64,000 nt of DNA from Opisthocomus hoazin. Taxonomy: Eukaryota; Chordata; Aves; Opisthocomiformes; Opisthocomidae. Positions 12,871 through 25,769 of this stretch are shown piece by piece. The notes below the pieces were generated by a model that was not told the origin of the DNA, made no database searches, and was given only the letters and a program-made list of their open reading frames with translations. The position numbers and the translations under genes are program-made. The first letter of the stretch is position 1, and every line of letters begins with the position of its first letter. The DNA lies in contig NC_134428.1 of NCBI RefSeq assembly GCF_030867145.1, positions 6,944,001 to 7,008,000 on the forward strand, read 5' to 3'.

Positions 12871-15800
12871 TCTCTGCAGATGAGACAAATTAGCTGATCT
12901 TGCATGATATTGTTTCAGCACTCAAGTAAGCCCTGCTTGCAGAAAACCCGGAAATTTATCTCATTTGTTTGTGAATAACGAGTCATTACTACAACTGTCC
13001 AGCCTGCCTCTGCCTGGCCTGGATTTTGCGAGGAGTGGCAGGCAGCTTTGGTGCAGAGGTTGGTTTTCTCTATGCATCAGAACAGGGGCACCAGCCAAGA
13101 GGCTCTGCATCCAGCTGTGCCCTCTGCTTCCTCCTGGCTCAGGTGTGTAGTAAATGGCTGTTCATCTTTCCACTTCAACTTGCAACTGCCAAATCTTTTC
13201 CAGCAGCCAAGAAGAGGGACAGAGTAATGGCCATGCCAGTTCTTCACTCCTCCCCACCTGCCTGTTTTAGGGAAGATAAAGGCTCCTAATTTGCTGTGCT
13301 TTATTCATAAGCAGCTTAGAACCAAGATCTGAGCAGCTTTGGGATGGAAAAGGAGCTGCTTACTTTCTTGAAACAACAGCTGTTTCTTATCCCAGTCACA
13401 GCTACATCACATATGACAGCTTTGGAGAAGAATTTCTTATTTATCTATCCATCCTGACAATGTGTCCCATTTAAAATGCTGCCCATAAAAATTCTCAACA
13501 CCAAGGTAACATGTGACCTCATCCCCTCGCACCAAGAAAGAAAAGAGAATACTCCCTGTTTTGCAAAAATCAATGTGTGTGATACAAATATTTGATGTAA
13601 AGTTGGAGGTCTCTTACATCAGAAGCCAGCTTTCTTATGAGAGGTGTCAGAAAAACTAGTAATTTTTTTCGTCTGAACCCAGAATCTGATCTCAATACGT
13701 CTCCACATTACAAAGCTTGAGGTCGAGATCTTTGACATATGCTGAACACACACATCTCTGGAAATCACCCACCACAAAACCAACAGACCAGACTCCTGTG
13801 TTCCTTAAGTGGAAATTCTCTATATGAATTAAATATAATATCAAAAAGAGCTAGAAACAGATTTGTCATTCAGTAAAATACTGGGATGCCACAGGCATGA
13901 AATCTGTTGTTGTTAAAAATTAATTAAGCTAAACTGCTTCCTTTTTTCTTCTTCTTTCCTCCTCAGGTAATATTTCCATTCAATTCTTTCACTTTACAAC
14001 GAGATTTTTCTATTTCATTAGGTGTTTATATCTCCCCTGCTGCTATACGAAAACTTCTTGCAACCAGCAAAGAAAATAATATTGACTCTATTTAGGAACT
14101 GTTATCAGATAGACTGAATAGACACAACGCACTCATTATAACCTGTTTCAGACCACTGTTCATATGTCTCTATTAGCAGACTAATAGCAAATCTTACACA
14201 AGTGTGATTTAAGTAAATTCTACAGGATTAAGCAATGAATTTACCTGTTGTTTGCAATTTTAAGTTGTTTACAAATTCTCATTTTTTAATGTGAATTTAT
14301 TTGTAAAAAAAAGGATAACTTCCTTTTAATTATTTCATCAGAAGTCACTATGCAAAATTAATCACCTCCTGGATTAAGTAAGCCTTTGGTGATGAATCTC
14401 ATTTTTACTGACCTTTCTTCTGAATTCATTATCTCTGACCTAATTTGTGTTGTTGCATACTGAGGTATCGCTGTAAACAGTTCATGCTATTTTATTTGCA
14501 TCTGCTTGCACAATTTTCAGCTCATTTGCAATACTGATTAATTTAGAAAGATACACATCTCAAAACAACCATCTCTCATGCTGCCTGTTTCTTTATTTGT
14601 CTCACTAGCAAACACCCATCTTATCCCAGCCAACATCTGATAATGCCCTAGTTTTGTCCACGGAAATGTCACTGCTATCCAGTCTTCTTGGATAGCATTC
14701 AGAAAACTCTTCCTACTGCTTGCAGAAGAGCACTTTCCATAGTACCTAGAAACTGATGCGAATTCTGATCATCTGTTCTAGTAGATATAAAATGGTTTCT
14801 AGCTGGAATATTTTGCCTTTCTACCACTCCAGAATAAGGAAGCCTGGGGAAATTATTAAAAGGATATTCTATGAGAAGGGGTTCTCATTCCTGCTCCTTG
14901 TATATTTTACTCCTGTGAAGGGCAGTGGCTGACTTCCTTAGAAACTTGCAAATGATTGGACTTGTAAGAAATGTCTTTTTTCCCTTGTGCAGAGTGAATG
15001 AAAACATGCTACAAGTACAATGTTTTCTTTGGTGTAACTGCCTCCCTATGTGGAGGACTCACAGAAGGAAACAGTTTTTTCTTGCTCGCAACACAGTGGT
15101 GTAACGCCTTCCCAGCACGAAGATACTTCCATTAGATTTACTGTTGTGACTTGCCACGTAATTTTAAAACAACGATGCTATGATTTTCTTCAGTATATGA
15201 AATTATTATCAAGGTATTTTATATCCAGACTATTCTGCGTAAAAGGTAAACACAATAAAATTTCTTAACAATTACTGAGGGAAAAAACCCATATCAGCAA
15301 TTATGAAATCCCTGCAACAAAATGAAACTAGGAAGATGCTTGAAAAAATGCTTTGCATGGCTAAGATTCCTGCTGGAAGAGCTCTCGTACATGCTTTTTA
15401 TTTTTGATAGGAATTAGCCTGAAGTTTCAGCACCCTTGCCTTGTACATCTGCTGAACAGACACAACTTTGACTACACAAGCTCAGAGTGTTTATACACAT
15501 TAGGTATGATCTGCCCAGTCCTCAAATCCCTGTAGTTTTGCATATACAAACCCTAGAGTAGGAGTGCTGTGGTTTGAATCATAGTTGGGTTTTCTTCCTT
15601 TCAATGAACATGCTTAGGAGATGAGGCAGAGAGGAGAGAGCTGCAGTAAAGAGAGGAGGAGTCAAGGAGAGTGGATGAATTAATCTCAGTCGTTCATTCT
15701 AGCATACCATGTCTGTATATCAAAGACAAGAATGGAATGTAGTGGAAAAAGTTGATGGAGCCAGTAGAAGAGCTCTGGTACCCATCTTGATCAGAATGTC

Positions 15801-17317
15801 ACGGCAGTATATGGAAATAATTTCACAAAATGTAGCCAAGCATTGAAAAAGACCTTAATATTCCCCTCCTCCCCCAATTATCGTCCAAGTACCACTGTTA
15901 CATCTCTATTGAGTATTTTGTTCACCTTATAAATACAGAAATAAAAAGGACCATGCTGGTCACTGGCTGCCTAGTTACCTATTTATAGGTGTCTGATTTG
16001 TGAGAACAGGGGCTATCTTTTCTAGTCTCTTCTCTGATTATCCGAAAGCTAGTGCAAAAGAGACAGGAGTTGCTAGTACCTAAAGTACCTAGTTCTTGGT
16101 ATCTGTTCTTTAATGCCTTCACACCGGGGTGGAGCAGGGGATGTGTGTGCAGGACAGAGGAACAGACTGACTGCTTAAAATAATATTTTATTTTTCAAAA
16201 TAAGTCTGTGTGAGATGAAAAGCTGGTTTACATTCAAATAAATCATGATGCTGACAATGTAGTTACCACTGCTTTTTTTGCATATTCCTTTCACCTTTTC
16301 CCATCATGTAATGAATTGAAAATACAGCCTTGTGTACTTTGAACAGCAGTTTGTCCTTCAGAGAATGGGGAGAACATGCAGCTATATGCAGCCTGGTGGC
16401 ATACAAGTTTGCACGGTGTATATGATCTGACAGCTGTTCCTGTGAGAAAGTGGATCTAAACCAGACACAAAAAATGAGGGAAAATTGCCTTTGAAGGTCT
16501 GACCCAAAAGCCCTCATTGTCAGTTTTATTCAGCAGCACTGGGTTAGACCTCTATCTGCAAGAAGCTATTTTAGTCTGGCTCAGGCAGACTGCCAGGAGT
16601 CAGGAAGACTCAGGAAGGTGTTTCCGTGCCCAAACCTGCCACAGCCCTGCATGAGATTCAGCACTATCAGAAGGCTGTAAATAGAAACCGGTATGGTTAG
16701 TTACTCCGGCAGGTACTTTCCCTAGTGTGGAGCTCCCACTGAAATCAATGCACATTCCCATCTAGAGCAAGACTGGGTTTAAGCCACACTTCAAGGGAAG
16801 CAATTCATGCTGCATCAATTCATCTTATGTGATGGAGAATTAAAAAGCAATATTAAGAAACACACATTACTTGTTCATTTACTTCTGTCATTTTGCTCAG
16901 TGGTCAAAGGAAACAGCCTGTGGCTTCCCATTTTAGTCCCTTCTAGAGTTCTATTCTGACCCTGTAACATTAACACAAAGCTTCAGCACTTAACCTTCAA
17001 CTGCTGTAACAGTGCCAGCTACAGCTAATGTTCTGGTTTTTAAAGCTTATTTAGTTTGGTATTTTTAAAAGACTTCTATCTTTTTTTTTTTTTTCTTCAG
17101 GGAAAAAAAAGGTCAACAGAATGTTCAGTCTCAAGAAGTCTTGCAAAACCTCTTTAGGAATACATGGTTTTATGGTTTCTCCTATGAACATCGATTGATA
17201 AAGAGCAGCATGTGTTGCAAGTGAAATAACAGCAAAATGGTCACTGACATTTCTAAATTTCACATCTTTACAATATTCTCCTTTGAAATTATCCAATCAC
17301 ATACCAGAAAGCTTGTT

Positions 17318-17345
17318 TCTCTCTCTCTCTCTCTCTCCCCTCTCT
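17318..17345. repeat. (CT)n microsatellite
   Basis: About ten CT dinucleotides followed by a short CCCC interruption and more CT. It is a simple repeat in the presumed BMERB1 intron. Confidence 0.85.
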
Positions 17346-20300
17346 GTGATGTGGTTCTCTAATAACAGCGTTTTCTAACAGTGCTCTAAACATCTTCCCA
17401 GCAGCTGGCTGATAACTTTAGGCAACCTTAAAACCATTGGTAAATATTATAGACATGAGAGTCCAATCCAGTAAAGGCCAAAGCTGGTATGGAGAACTGC
17501 TTCAGATGCTAAAGAAAATGGTTCACATAACAGATTCCCACTCCAACAAATAATTAAATATGGAGAAGATGCTCCTCAGAAACCAAGAAAACAGATGTTT
17601 CATATTTCATAGGAGAAAAGACTAGTAATTTCCCAGGGAAATGAATGTTGCTATTCCTCTGGCCACGAGCATACAATGTGTACAGTCCTACAGCAAAGCG
17701 GAAGGCCAGGCAGCAAAGAATCATACTGGGATCTTGTTCTCCCATGTATGAGGCACACAGTGTTTCCAAGGAGCCACAGGCAAAATCTGTGCCCTTCCTT
17801 AAAGATGAAATTGCCAGAGCCAGCAGAGCCAGAGACCGGCTGGTTTTTTCCCAGTGTACACTCAGGTGAGCCAGCACAGGGCTCCATCTCTTCAACTCAC
17901 ATGAGATAATGATGACAGTTGGCAAACAAATCTGTTTTGCACTTGCCTTTCATCTGTGAATGTGGAGTCATTCTCTAGCAACCTCTGTTTTCACAAAGTT
18001 AATTGCTTTTGCATGCTTGGTTTTGATTCAGTTTTCTTTAAATATGCGGATATTTTCTTTCTCGCAGCTGGCACTGGGGCTGACACGAGGCTGAGCTGAC
18101 TGCCTCCCGGGAGGTCTCAGAGGTGAGGAAACGAAGGCAGTTCGGCAGAGTCTTAATCTGTATCACTGAGACAGACAGCTGGCTGTCACCTTCTCTTTAT
18201 ACGAGAGAAAGAAATAAATTTTGTAATGGCAGGATGTTTCACGCCTTACCAAGGCAGAGACAAATGGATGTTGATTTTACTGGCTTTCAAAACTCCATGG
18301 CTGTGCCCTTCACTATCGCATCCCACATACTCTCTGTGCTACAGACAAGTATCAGCCTGAAGGAAAACGTCTCTGTCTTCGAGTCTGCCAAACTGCAGTA
18401 ACTTCAGTTGCCTCGCAGGCACGGTGCCCAGAGGAAGCTCTATGGGAATTCACGGTAGAAGGAGAGAGGAGGGAAACTACACATTGGATAAGGAGAGCGG
18501 GGGCACAGATGCATAACTGAATTTCTGTGACTTCCTCTTCTCCTGTGAAACAGCATAGTTTGAGGAACAGCCACTCACTGTAGGGGGTCCACTGTATCAG
18601 CTAATGATTCCCAGCTCAGACAGAAATGGCATTACCCTTGCCAGTGCAAACAGTTCTCTAGGGAGCGAATGCTCGTCGCTGTTTGCCAAGGCTCTGCAGG
18701 ACTGGAGGACATGCCCAGTGAGAAGTGAGGGCAGAGAGACCAAACTCACAGGGCAGCCCGACACAGATCCCCAGGGGAATCCACGTGGAACTGACATAGC
18801 CCCCCAAATTGCCTCACCAGAGTTTTCTAGAGAGAATCGGGGTGAACAGGGCACCAGGAGACGAAGGCACAGAGCCCAGTCCAGTTTTGCTTTTACTGAA
18901 ATCAGTGAGGAAATTTGCATTGATGCCAATGAAGTCAGGACTGCATTTTGTATTTGTAACTAAGAAAGTGTCAGTCGGGCTTCGCTGTCATTTCCCACAG
19001 AGGTCTGGTCACTGTCTTGCTCCTTTGGCTTCAATACCATTATTCTAAAACATACTTTGGCCTCATGCACTGAAAGGGCGCTAGTGGTGTAACTGCCTGT
19101 TGATTCCTTTTCTGGCTTTGGAGTTGTTTTCTCCAAGAGATGAACAAAACCACTAAACCACTTTAAAATGAGAATCTTTTGTTCCAGTTTCATCAGTATA
19201 TAAAAAACTAAATGTGTCTGTAGAAAACCTCTTAAAACACTAATCAATAAAGGTTTGGGGGCGGGAAGGTTCAGGGAAATAAAAAGATCCTTAAACACCA
19301 CTGATACTGCTGCAATAACAAATTACCTCTTGCATTTTGGTAGTGTTTGCAATCATTAGGCTTTTGCAATGAGCAGCTTGTCTCTATGAAGATCATTAAT
19401 CCGCATTTAATGACAAATTCTCTTAAAATTATTTTCGCAAATATTTTGCCCTTTATGAACTGACAAAATGTTGATAATTCATGTTTCATTGCTGATCCTG
19501 AAGAGCAACTAACATAATCATCCAAGGGTGTCCTGCTGATTTCTCATAGTTTACCCTCCAAGCATATATTTTCATCTTTGAATTTTGAATGCATTTATAC
19601 TATGCCTTTTTATGTAGCTAAACAGCAGAACATGTTTCATGGAAATAAATTAGCATTAATTATTGAGTCTCTGGGACTATTTTACTAAGACAGACTTCTA
19701 TGAAAATGGAACATATTTAGCTACAGAGGAAAAGGACTCTGGGATTCAGGATTACGGAGTGCTGAGCTCCAATCTTTCTTGTGCTCAGTAACTACAAGAA
19801 AACTCTACATTCATGCATGATACACACTGCTTTGCAGTGCATGCCCAATCCTGAAAGTAAGTTTTTAATCCTGTTTTATAATGCACTCTTGAGACAGACA
19901 CACACACACATTCTTACAAGTGATGAAAACATGCTATGCAACTATGGGATGAATTTTCAAACATAGTCAAAAAAAATTACACAGACTGAGTCTATAATCT
20001 CACAGGTTACCAGCAGCAGGGATGATGTGTGCAATTCAATTTCCAGGTCAAATAAATTGTTTCTGTAGAATATCTTTAAAGGAAATAGGAAAATTAATGA
20101 GCAGCAGTCCCAAATATGACACTTTAGCCTCATCTGTATCTTTTCCAGCAATTATTGGTTGGCACTGGTTTGAATATAAACACTGTATTACACACTAAGT
20201 GTTCATTTCCTGCCTTGTATACACAGTTGGGCACAGAGATTTTAGAAGTCATTAACCCTCTGATTTATGAATATGTCAGGCAAGAGAAATGTCTTTGCTG

Positions 20301-23236
20301 ACATATGCGAGTAGACGTGCAGCAGTAAGATCCTGATCCATAATAACCAACATTTTTTTGGCAAGGTAGCCCCTATCCAGAATTAGCAAGACTCCTGCTC
20401 CATGCAGCCCCTTTGGCTTCCATTAGATTGGGGTGGGTTTGGTTGTTATTTTTCTCATTTGTCTGTGTTTTGTAGGACAGGTTAGACTTTGTAGAATACA
20501 AAGTATTGTCTGTCAAGAGACAATTATGTTCAGAACCGTGGGACAAGTTAGGGAGTAAATTAGCTGTTCTTTTTATTGAGAAACGCTGGACACACACAGC
20601 CCATTGCTAGACAGAAAAGTGAAGGAAGTGCAAAACTCATAAAATATGATAGAGAGATTATGGGGGCAAGGGTAGCCCATTAACTGAATTTATTTCTGTC
20701 ACCAGATAGCATAGTATACTTCTGTGGGTATCTGTGCTACAGAATTCTGTGGACTTGGGAGACCAACAGGAAGTAGCACCTGGAAGAAGCTGCTCTAAAG
20801 GTCATAGTTCCTCCTGTTGTTGACCAATATTTTAGCAAGCATGCACTCTGAGGCACTAAAATATTTTCAGTTCTCCCTTTTCCTTCTTCCTCTGTCTCAG
20901 CAGCTGTCTGGAGCACCCAGCTGTGGGAGGAAGAATTAGAAAAACGAGACAACGTGTAGACAGTATAAACTGGATTAGTCTCACTCTGGGAATCATTCTC
21001 CTGGCTCTTTGTGAAGTAAAACAAAACCTTTATGACTTGCAAATGATGCAGAAATGACCCGGTGGAGGTTATTAAGTGGTAGGTTCTATATTTAAGAAAT
21101 ATTTTGCAGAACGAGAGGGATCAGGATGTAGTACATGTAGAAGTGGATAAGCAGATAAATTGTATGTGCATACTGCTAGCCAAAATCACCACTGACTTGT
21201 AGAAACACTAAGCTTTGTAGGAGAACTTTAGAGCCATCTGACTGCCACTGAAGCAGGTGAATTTTATAACTGTTTTATAGAACACAGCCTTTCTAATTTT
21301 CAGTGCAGCAGTTCTGTCCTGGTTTCACAGATCGGACAGAGGCTGCTTCTCCTCTTGAACTACAATATAAATATGTTAACATTAGTAATTATGAACAAGA
21401 TAAAATCTAGAACTGGCATCATTCTTTGAATCAGTTGTCTTTGTTGATTACAATATTTTGTCAAATATTTTCTAAAAAGCTGTGGGGCTCACTATTAGTG
21501 TTTTATTGTCACATTTTAATTTCATTGTTACTCTCCAAAATCTTTACTTTTTTTTTTTTTTTTAAATGGAGACATGGAAAGAATATTAATTACATTCTCT
21601 ATTTGAAACCTGTCTTTACACCCTTCTAAAGCCAGCAGACTTGCTGCTTCTATAAAAAGAGATGTAACTGTGTATATCCTTCAGTTCGCTTCTTTCCCAC
21701 CTATCTTAACAGATGGTCTGAATAAGCCTAGTCTGTTTTGTCCATTTCATTGCCTATAATAGATACAATTAACAATTATGAGGAATTTACAGTAACACAA
21801 GGGCATCACTGTGAAAGAACAGCAGTGGTAGTTGGGCTATATAAATTCTGTCTGTGCCTGTGAAACCTCTTGGTTTTGGGTTTTTTTTTTTTTTCTTTTT
21901 TAAATCAGAGTGGAGACATGATGAGACTGGGGGACAGTGTCACAAGAGCATGACAGGCAGGGTCATACTGCATTCCTGACTGACTGGAGAGGTGTTACAG
22001 TAACAAGAGAGTTTTTATGCAAAGCACTGAAGTGGGTTTGTGGATGCCTGTGCAGTATGTGGGGTATTATGGAAGAAGGCACACAGGTGTGCATTGGAGT
22101 ATTTAACTACCAGATGATAGAGACAGCTATAATGGATGCAGGTTTGGATTTAACTGTGGGCGATGTGGAGTAAACTTCAGTCCCTGGTCAGTCCCAACTC
22201 GTGAGTCTTCCCTCATACTGAGAGCTCCTGAATTCCCAGCATTGCTCTGTAGTTTCTGACTTTGCAGCCATGTGCACCACTGCAACTTTCTAATCACACT
22301 TCCTTCGCTGTCTTGTGAGACAACATCGTGCCTTTCACTCTCATGAAGCAATACAGAAGGAAGACAAGGACGTTGAGCTGTACTCCCCTCTAAGTACCGG
22401 GGCTGCATCCACCTTTGTTCAAGTCTAAATAAACTTGCTTTTCTACATTTACTTGGGACCAATCCAACACGAATACACAGGAGTGCACTGATACCTCACA
22501 GGAATCAACATACTATCCAGTCTAGCCTGTGCTAGATATAGAGAGCTACTAAATCTCCAAATTTTACAAAGCTGACAAGAATTCAAGAACAAATTGGCAT
22601 TTGCCTACTTTTTAACTAATAGAGGCATCTGATTAATGTAAACCCATCCTAACTACTCATCGGTGACCAGAATGACAGACAGATGTCACAGGACACTAGC
22701 TGTGCAGGCTTTGCTGTGCAAGACATATGTGTTTCCCTGTTGCTAATTGACTGATGTTTTTAATACTGCAACAGAAATTTCTCAGATTATTACAAAATGT
22801 TATTAAGGAACATCATGAACTAGATCCTGTTCTAAGGTGCAGCCATTCTGTTCTGTTAATGAAATCGGGCGCTAAAGGTGACACCAGCAGTTCCCAGTAG
22901 ATTAGATAAAGCAAGTGCCCATAACCAGGGTATAAATGCCCCTTCTTCATTCTTTCTTCACCAAAGATAAATGATGACCTGGCTACAGGACCACATGTTA
23001 TTGCAATCTATGGTAGTTTTCTTTTTAACTTTTCAAGCTTCTGCAAGATGAAAGACCATCTCTGTCCATACTAGCACTTCTAAAACAAACTGGTCTTGAA
23101 CCAAAAATGTTCCTGATAGATAAGCTGTCCACCTTCCCATGCTGCCAAGAAATGCAAATGCAAAATATTAAATAGTGCATATGTTCAGTGCCTGAACCAC
23201 TCTCAGTGCTCAGCAGAGGAGCATATAAATATATAC

Positions 23237-23241
23237 AAGAG
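23237..23241. repeat. Target-site duplication (left copy, AAGAG)
   Basis: The five bases just before the TG of the 5' LTR are AAGAG. The same five bases follow the CA of the 3' LTR at 29850-29854. A matching 5-bp duplication shows a single intact integration event and fixes both provirus ends exactly. Confidence 0.9.
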
Positions 23242-23653
23242 TGTCCTGGGTTTGGCCAGGACAGGGTTAATTTTCACCGGACTCCAGGAAGGGGCACAGC
23301 CGGGGGGTGGGGGCTGACCCCACCTGGCCAAACAGAGCCCGGTATTCCATACCATGTGCCGTCACGCTGGGTTCCGGTGGGGGGGGGCGGTGCGGCGGGA
23401 ACGCACTTGCGGCTTGGGCGGGCGCAGCGCCGGTCCGGTTTCGGGAGAGCGGCTGTTGTACGGTTCGTGGTTGTGTTTTCTCCTTATTTGTATCGTTGTT
23501 GTTCCTGTTTCCCTCTGTTTGCTGTTCTGTTAAACTGCCCTTATCCCGACCCACCAGTTTCTGCCTCTTTCTTTCCATTCTCCTCCGCACGCCGGCGGGG
23601 GGAGGGGCGGCCGCGTGGCGCTTTTGTTGCCGGCGGCAGCCGAAACCAAAACA
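23242..23653 (+). mobile_element. 5' LTR of ERV-L-like provirus
   Basis: The LTR starts TGTCCTGGG and ends ACCAAAACA (the TG...CA termini of retroviral LTRs). It is 412 bp, GC-rich in the middle and pyrimidine-rich toward the end, and is repeated at 29438-29849. The first bases form a 7-bp inverted repeat (GTCCTGG ... CCAGGAC at 23243-23262). No AATAAA polyadenylation signal is obvious. The CRE-like octamer that is perfect in the 3' LTR reads TGCCGTCA here (23357-23364). Confidence 0.95.
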
Positions 23654-23659
23654 TTAAAT

Positions 23660-23678
23660 TGGCGCCCAAGCGTGGGGC
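23660..23678 (+). other. Primer binding site, tRNA-Lys-like
   Basis: Six bases after the 5' LTR lies tggcgcccaagcgtggggc. This matches the complement of the 3' end of tRNA-Lys (CUU type, Lys1,2) except for one extra G after the tenth base. Mammalian ERV-L elements are named for a tRNA-Leu site, so this assignment is unusual. The extra base could be a private mutation or a lineage feature. Confidence 0.7.
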
Positions 23679-23864
23679 ACGGATAACGGCAGGGCTGAGC
23701 AGCGGGTGTTAAAACTGCTTTCTTAGATTTGCTTAAATTTTGTTATACGCATTTTTCTGTGTTAAGTAGTCGCCGGTAAAAAAGGAAAAAAAAAAAAAAA
23801 GTTTCTGACTTTGATCAAGTGGCTCTGCTATGTAAATCCATACTTGCACTATGTGTTCATTGCC

Positions 23865-25769
23865 ATGCTGTTCATCATCACTGGAAAAAGGATTAAGATG
23901 ATGATTTTGCTGTACTGTACGATATCGACTTATGATATGATAACATCACTGTGCATGAAATTAGTCTTGTATTTGCATGCGGCACTGCGGTCATTTCCGT
24001 ACCTCGGATCCTATGTCTTAGATTTTGTTAATAATCAAACCCAGTCTGTGGGGAAAACCGAAGGGGATACCTTCCCCCACTCTTTCGCCCCCCCTCTCTT
24101 CCTCAGGCTGGTCCTAACTGCTTTTGAGAATTTCGAGTACCCCTGGGATGCTCAGGGCAGCACTCTCCTTTTGTTCTGCCTCCTGAACGGGTTCTGGGTT
24201 TTGTTTAGGGTTAAGCAAGTCGTTAAGAACATCCTGCAGAGACCTGCCCCGGGGCTGGATAGCTGTGAGTGGCTGGGTGTGTGGGACAGCATGGGCAAGT
24301 ACCTAGGGCAGTGGGCACCTCCGGTGTTTTTTAAACTCACCCCTGAGGAAGTACAGGATCCGGACAAACTAGTAAAGTATCTGCAAAAAGTGTGCTGCCA
24401 CCCTGGGAACTCCAGAGAGACACAGATCACTGCAACGTGCTGGGGTCTGGCCCACGCCTACCGAGCCCTGTTCAACACTGTTCAGTGCCTTAAGGGGGAA
24501 AGGGGGGGAAACGAAGCAGCAGGCACTGCAGCCCCTCCAGCCCAGCAGGCAGTCCCAGCCCCCCCGACCGGCACCACGGCTGCTGCAGCCACAGCTGCAG
24601 GGTCTGCCTCGGTTTCCCCAGCAGACACAGCAGCTGCTCCAGCCCCAGCTCCAGCCACAGGCACAGTGACTGAGCCCAATAACCAACCTGTGCAGGTAGC
24701 AGTCGCCCCCGTAAAACTAAAGAAAGACGCAAAGAGAGCAGATCGCTCCGGGAGGGATGATGATGAGCCAGGGTCATCGCGGGAGATAGAGACAGAGATC
24801 ATCACCCGGTCCCTGTCCCTGGGCGAGCTGCGGGACATGCGGAAAGATTTCAGCCGCCACCCAGGCGAGCACATTGCCACCTGGCTGCTGCGGTGCTGGG
24901 ATAATGGGGCCAGCAGCTTGGAGTTAGAGGGCAAGGAAGCCAAGCAGCTGGGATCCCTGGCCAGGGATGGGGGCATTGACAAGGCCATTGGGAAAAAGGA
25001 ACAAATCCTCAGCCTCTGGAGGAGACTTCTGTCAGGCATGAGGGAGAGGTACCCCTTCAGTGACGATTTTGTATGCTATCCTGGCAAGTGGACCAATATG
25101 GAAAGGGGTATTCAGTACTTGAGGGAATTAGCTGTGCGGGAGCTGGTTTACTGTGACACAGACGATGAGCAGGTACCCACAGACCCAGATGAACTCCAGT
25201 GCTCACAATCCATGTGGAGGAAGTTTGTGCGGAGCGCACCCTCCTCACATGCCAACTCACTGGCAGTTGTAAACTGGAAAGGTAAAGACGCACCAACAGT
25301 GGATGAGGTGGCTGTCAGACTCCGCCAATATGAGGAAAGTCTCTCTTCCTCCCTTGTCTCAGCTGTAAATAAATTGTCCCAGAAGGTCCAGCGACTCGAA
25401 CAGAGTATGTCCTACTCCCCACCTGTACGGGCCAGTGTCTCAGCTATTAGGGGCAAGAGTTTCTCTGCTCAGGAGAGGGAATACAGAGGCTATACACCCC
25501 AAGGCACCCTGTGGTTTTACCTGCGTGACCACGGAGAGGACATGAGGAAGTGGGATGGAAAACCCACCTCAAGTCTAGAGGCCCGAGTACGTGAGTTGCG
25601 AGGTAAAACAATCACCAAAGGGGATTCTCTTAGGAAAAGTGCCGCTCCAGTTTCCAGAAGCCAGCTCTCCAGACCAGGTAGAAAGTTTGACCTTGATTCT
25701 GATCCTCTGGAGGGGACCTCCAAGTCATTTTTACAGCAAGTGAGCAGCAAATTCTCTGATGAGGATTAG
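23865..25769 (+). CDS. gag: ERV-L-like gag polyprotein
   Basis: This frame encodes a structural polyprotein of about 634 residues, starting at the ATG at 23865 (GCC before it). The open frame extends 54 bases further upstream only through non-ATG codons. Order: an N-terminal part with hydrophobic segments (around residues 5-50 and 99-115), a Pro/Ala/Thr-rich linker (about 215-280), an acidic and basic stretch, then a capsid-like region from about residue 315 (RSLSLGELRDMRKDF) to about 490. A short heptad-like helix (VNKLSQKVQRLEQ) and a basic tail follow. No CCHC zinc knuckle is visible and there is no Met-Gly myristoylation start. The frame is uninterrupted and ends in TAG at 25767-25769. 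The protease coding region follows in the same frame, suggesting readthrough. Assignment as gag rests on position and on the conserved avian ERV capsid-like block. Confidence 0.85.
   Translation: MLFIITGKRIKMMILLYCTISTYDMITSLCMKLVLYLHAALRSFPYLGSYVLDFVNNQTQSVGKTEGDTFPHSFAPPLFLRLVLTAFENFEYPWDAQGSTLLLFCLLNGFWVLFRVKQVVKNILQRPAPGLDSCEWLGVWDSMGKYLGQWAPPVFFKLTPEEVQDPDKLVKYLQKVCCHPGNSRETQITATCWGLAHAYRALFNTVQCLKGERGGNEAAGTAAPPAQQAVPAPPTGTTAAAATAAGSASVSPADTAAAPAPAPATGTVTEPNNQPVQVAVAPVKLKKDAKRADRSGRDDDEPGSSREIETEIITRSLSLGELRDMRKDFSRHPGEHIATWLLRCWDNGASSLELEGKEAKQLGSLARDGGIDKAIGKKEQILSLWRRLLSGMRERYPFSDDFVCYPGKWTNMERGIQYLRELAVRELVYCDTDDEQVPTDPDELQCSQSMWRKFVRSAPSSHANSLAVVNWKGKDAPTVDEVAVRLRQYEESLSSSLVSAVNKLSQKVQRLEQSMSYSPPVRASVSAIRGKSFSAQEREYRGYTPQGTLWFYLRDHGEDMRKWDGKPTSSLEARVRELRGKTITKGDSLRKSAAPVSRSQLSRPGRKFDLDSDPLEGTSKSFLQQVSSKFSDED

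Larger units (their letters stand above)
3926..23236. other. Long non-coding stretch, probable BMERB1 intron 1
   Basis: About 19 kb of AT-rich sequence holds no supported gene. The longest frames (for example 17554-17925 minus from a TTG, and overlapping frames on both strands at 18.6-18.96 kb) have no recognisable domains, and I could not assign splice sites to them. I looked on the minus strand for later BMERB1 exons (the bMERB coiled coil) and found none. Small features inside are listed separately: a 50-bp tandem duplication at 9267, a 13-bp triple repeat at 7879, a CT microsatellite near 17318 and several poly(T) tracts. Confidence 0.5.

Noticed and set aside
17554-17925. 123-codon minus-strand open frame
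   Set aside because: It begins at TTG, no domain is recognised, and it is overlapped by open frames in other frames on both strands.
18597-18963. Overlapping 110- and 119-codon frames on opposite strands
   Set aside because: A locally GC-richer patch with few stops on either strand and no protein-like features on either side.
23811-23864. Upstream extension of gag from a TTG at 23811
   Set aside because: The first ATG in frame is at 23865; initiation at TTG is unlikely in a vertebrate transcript.
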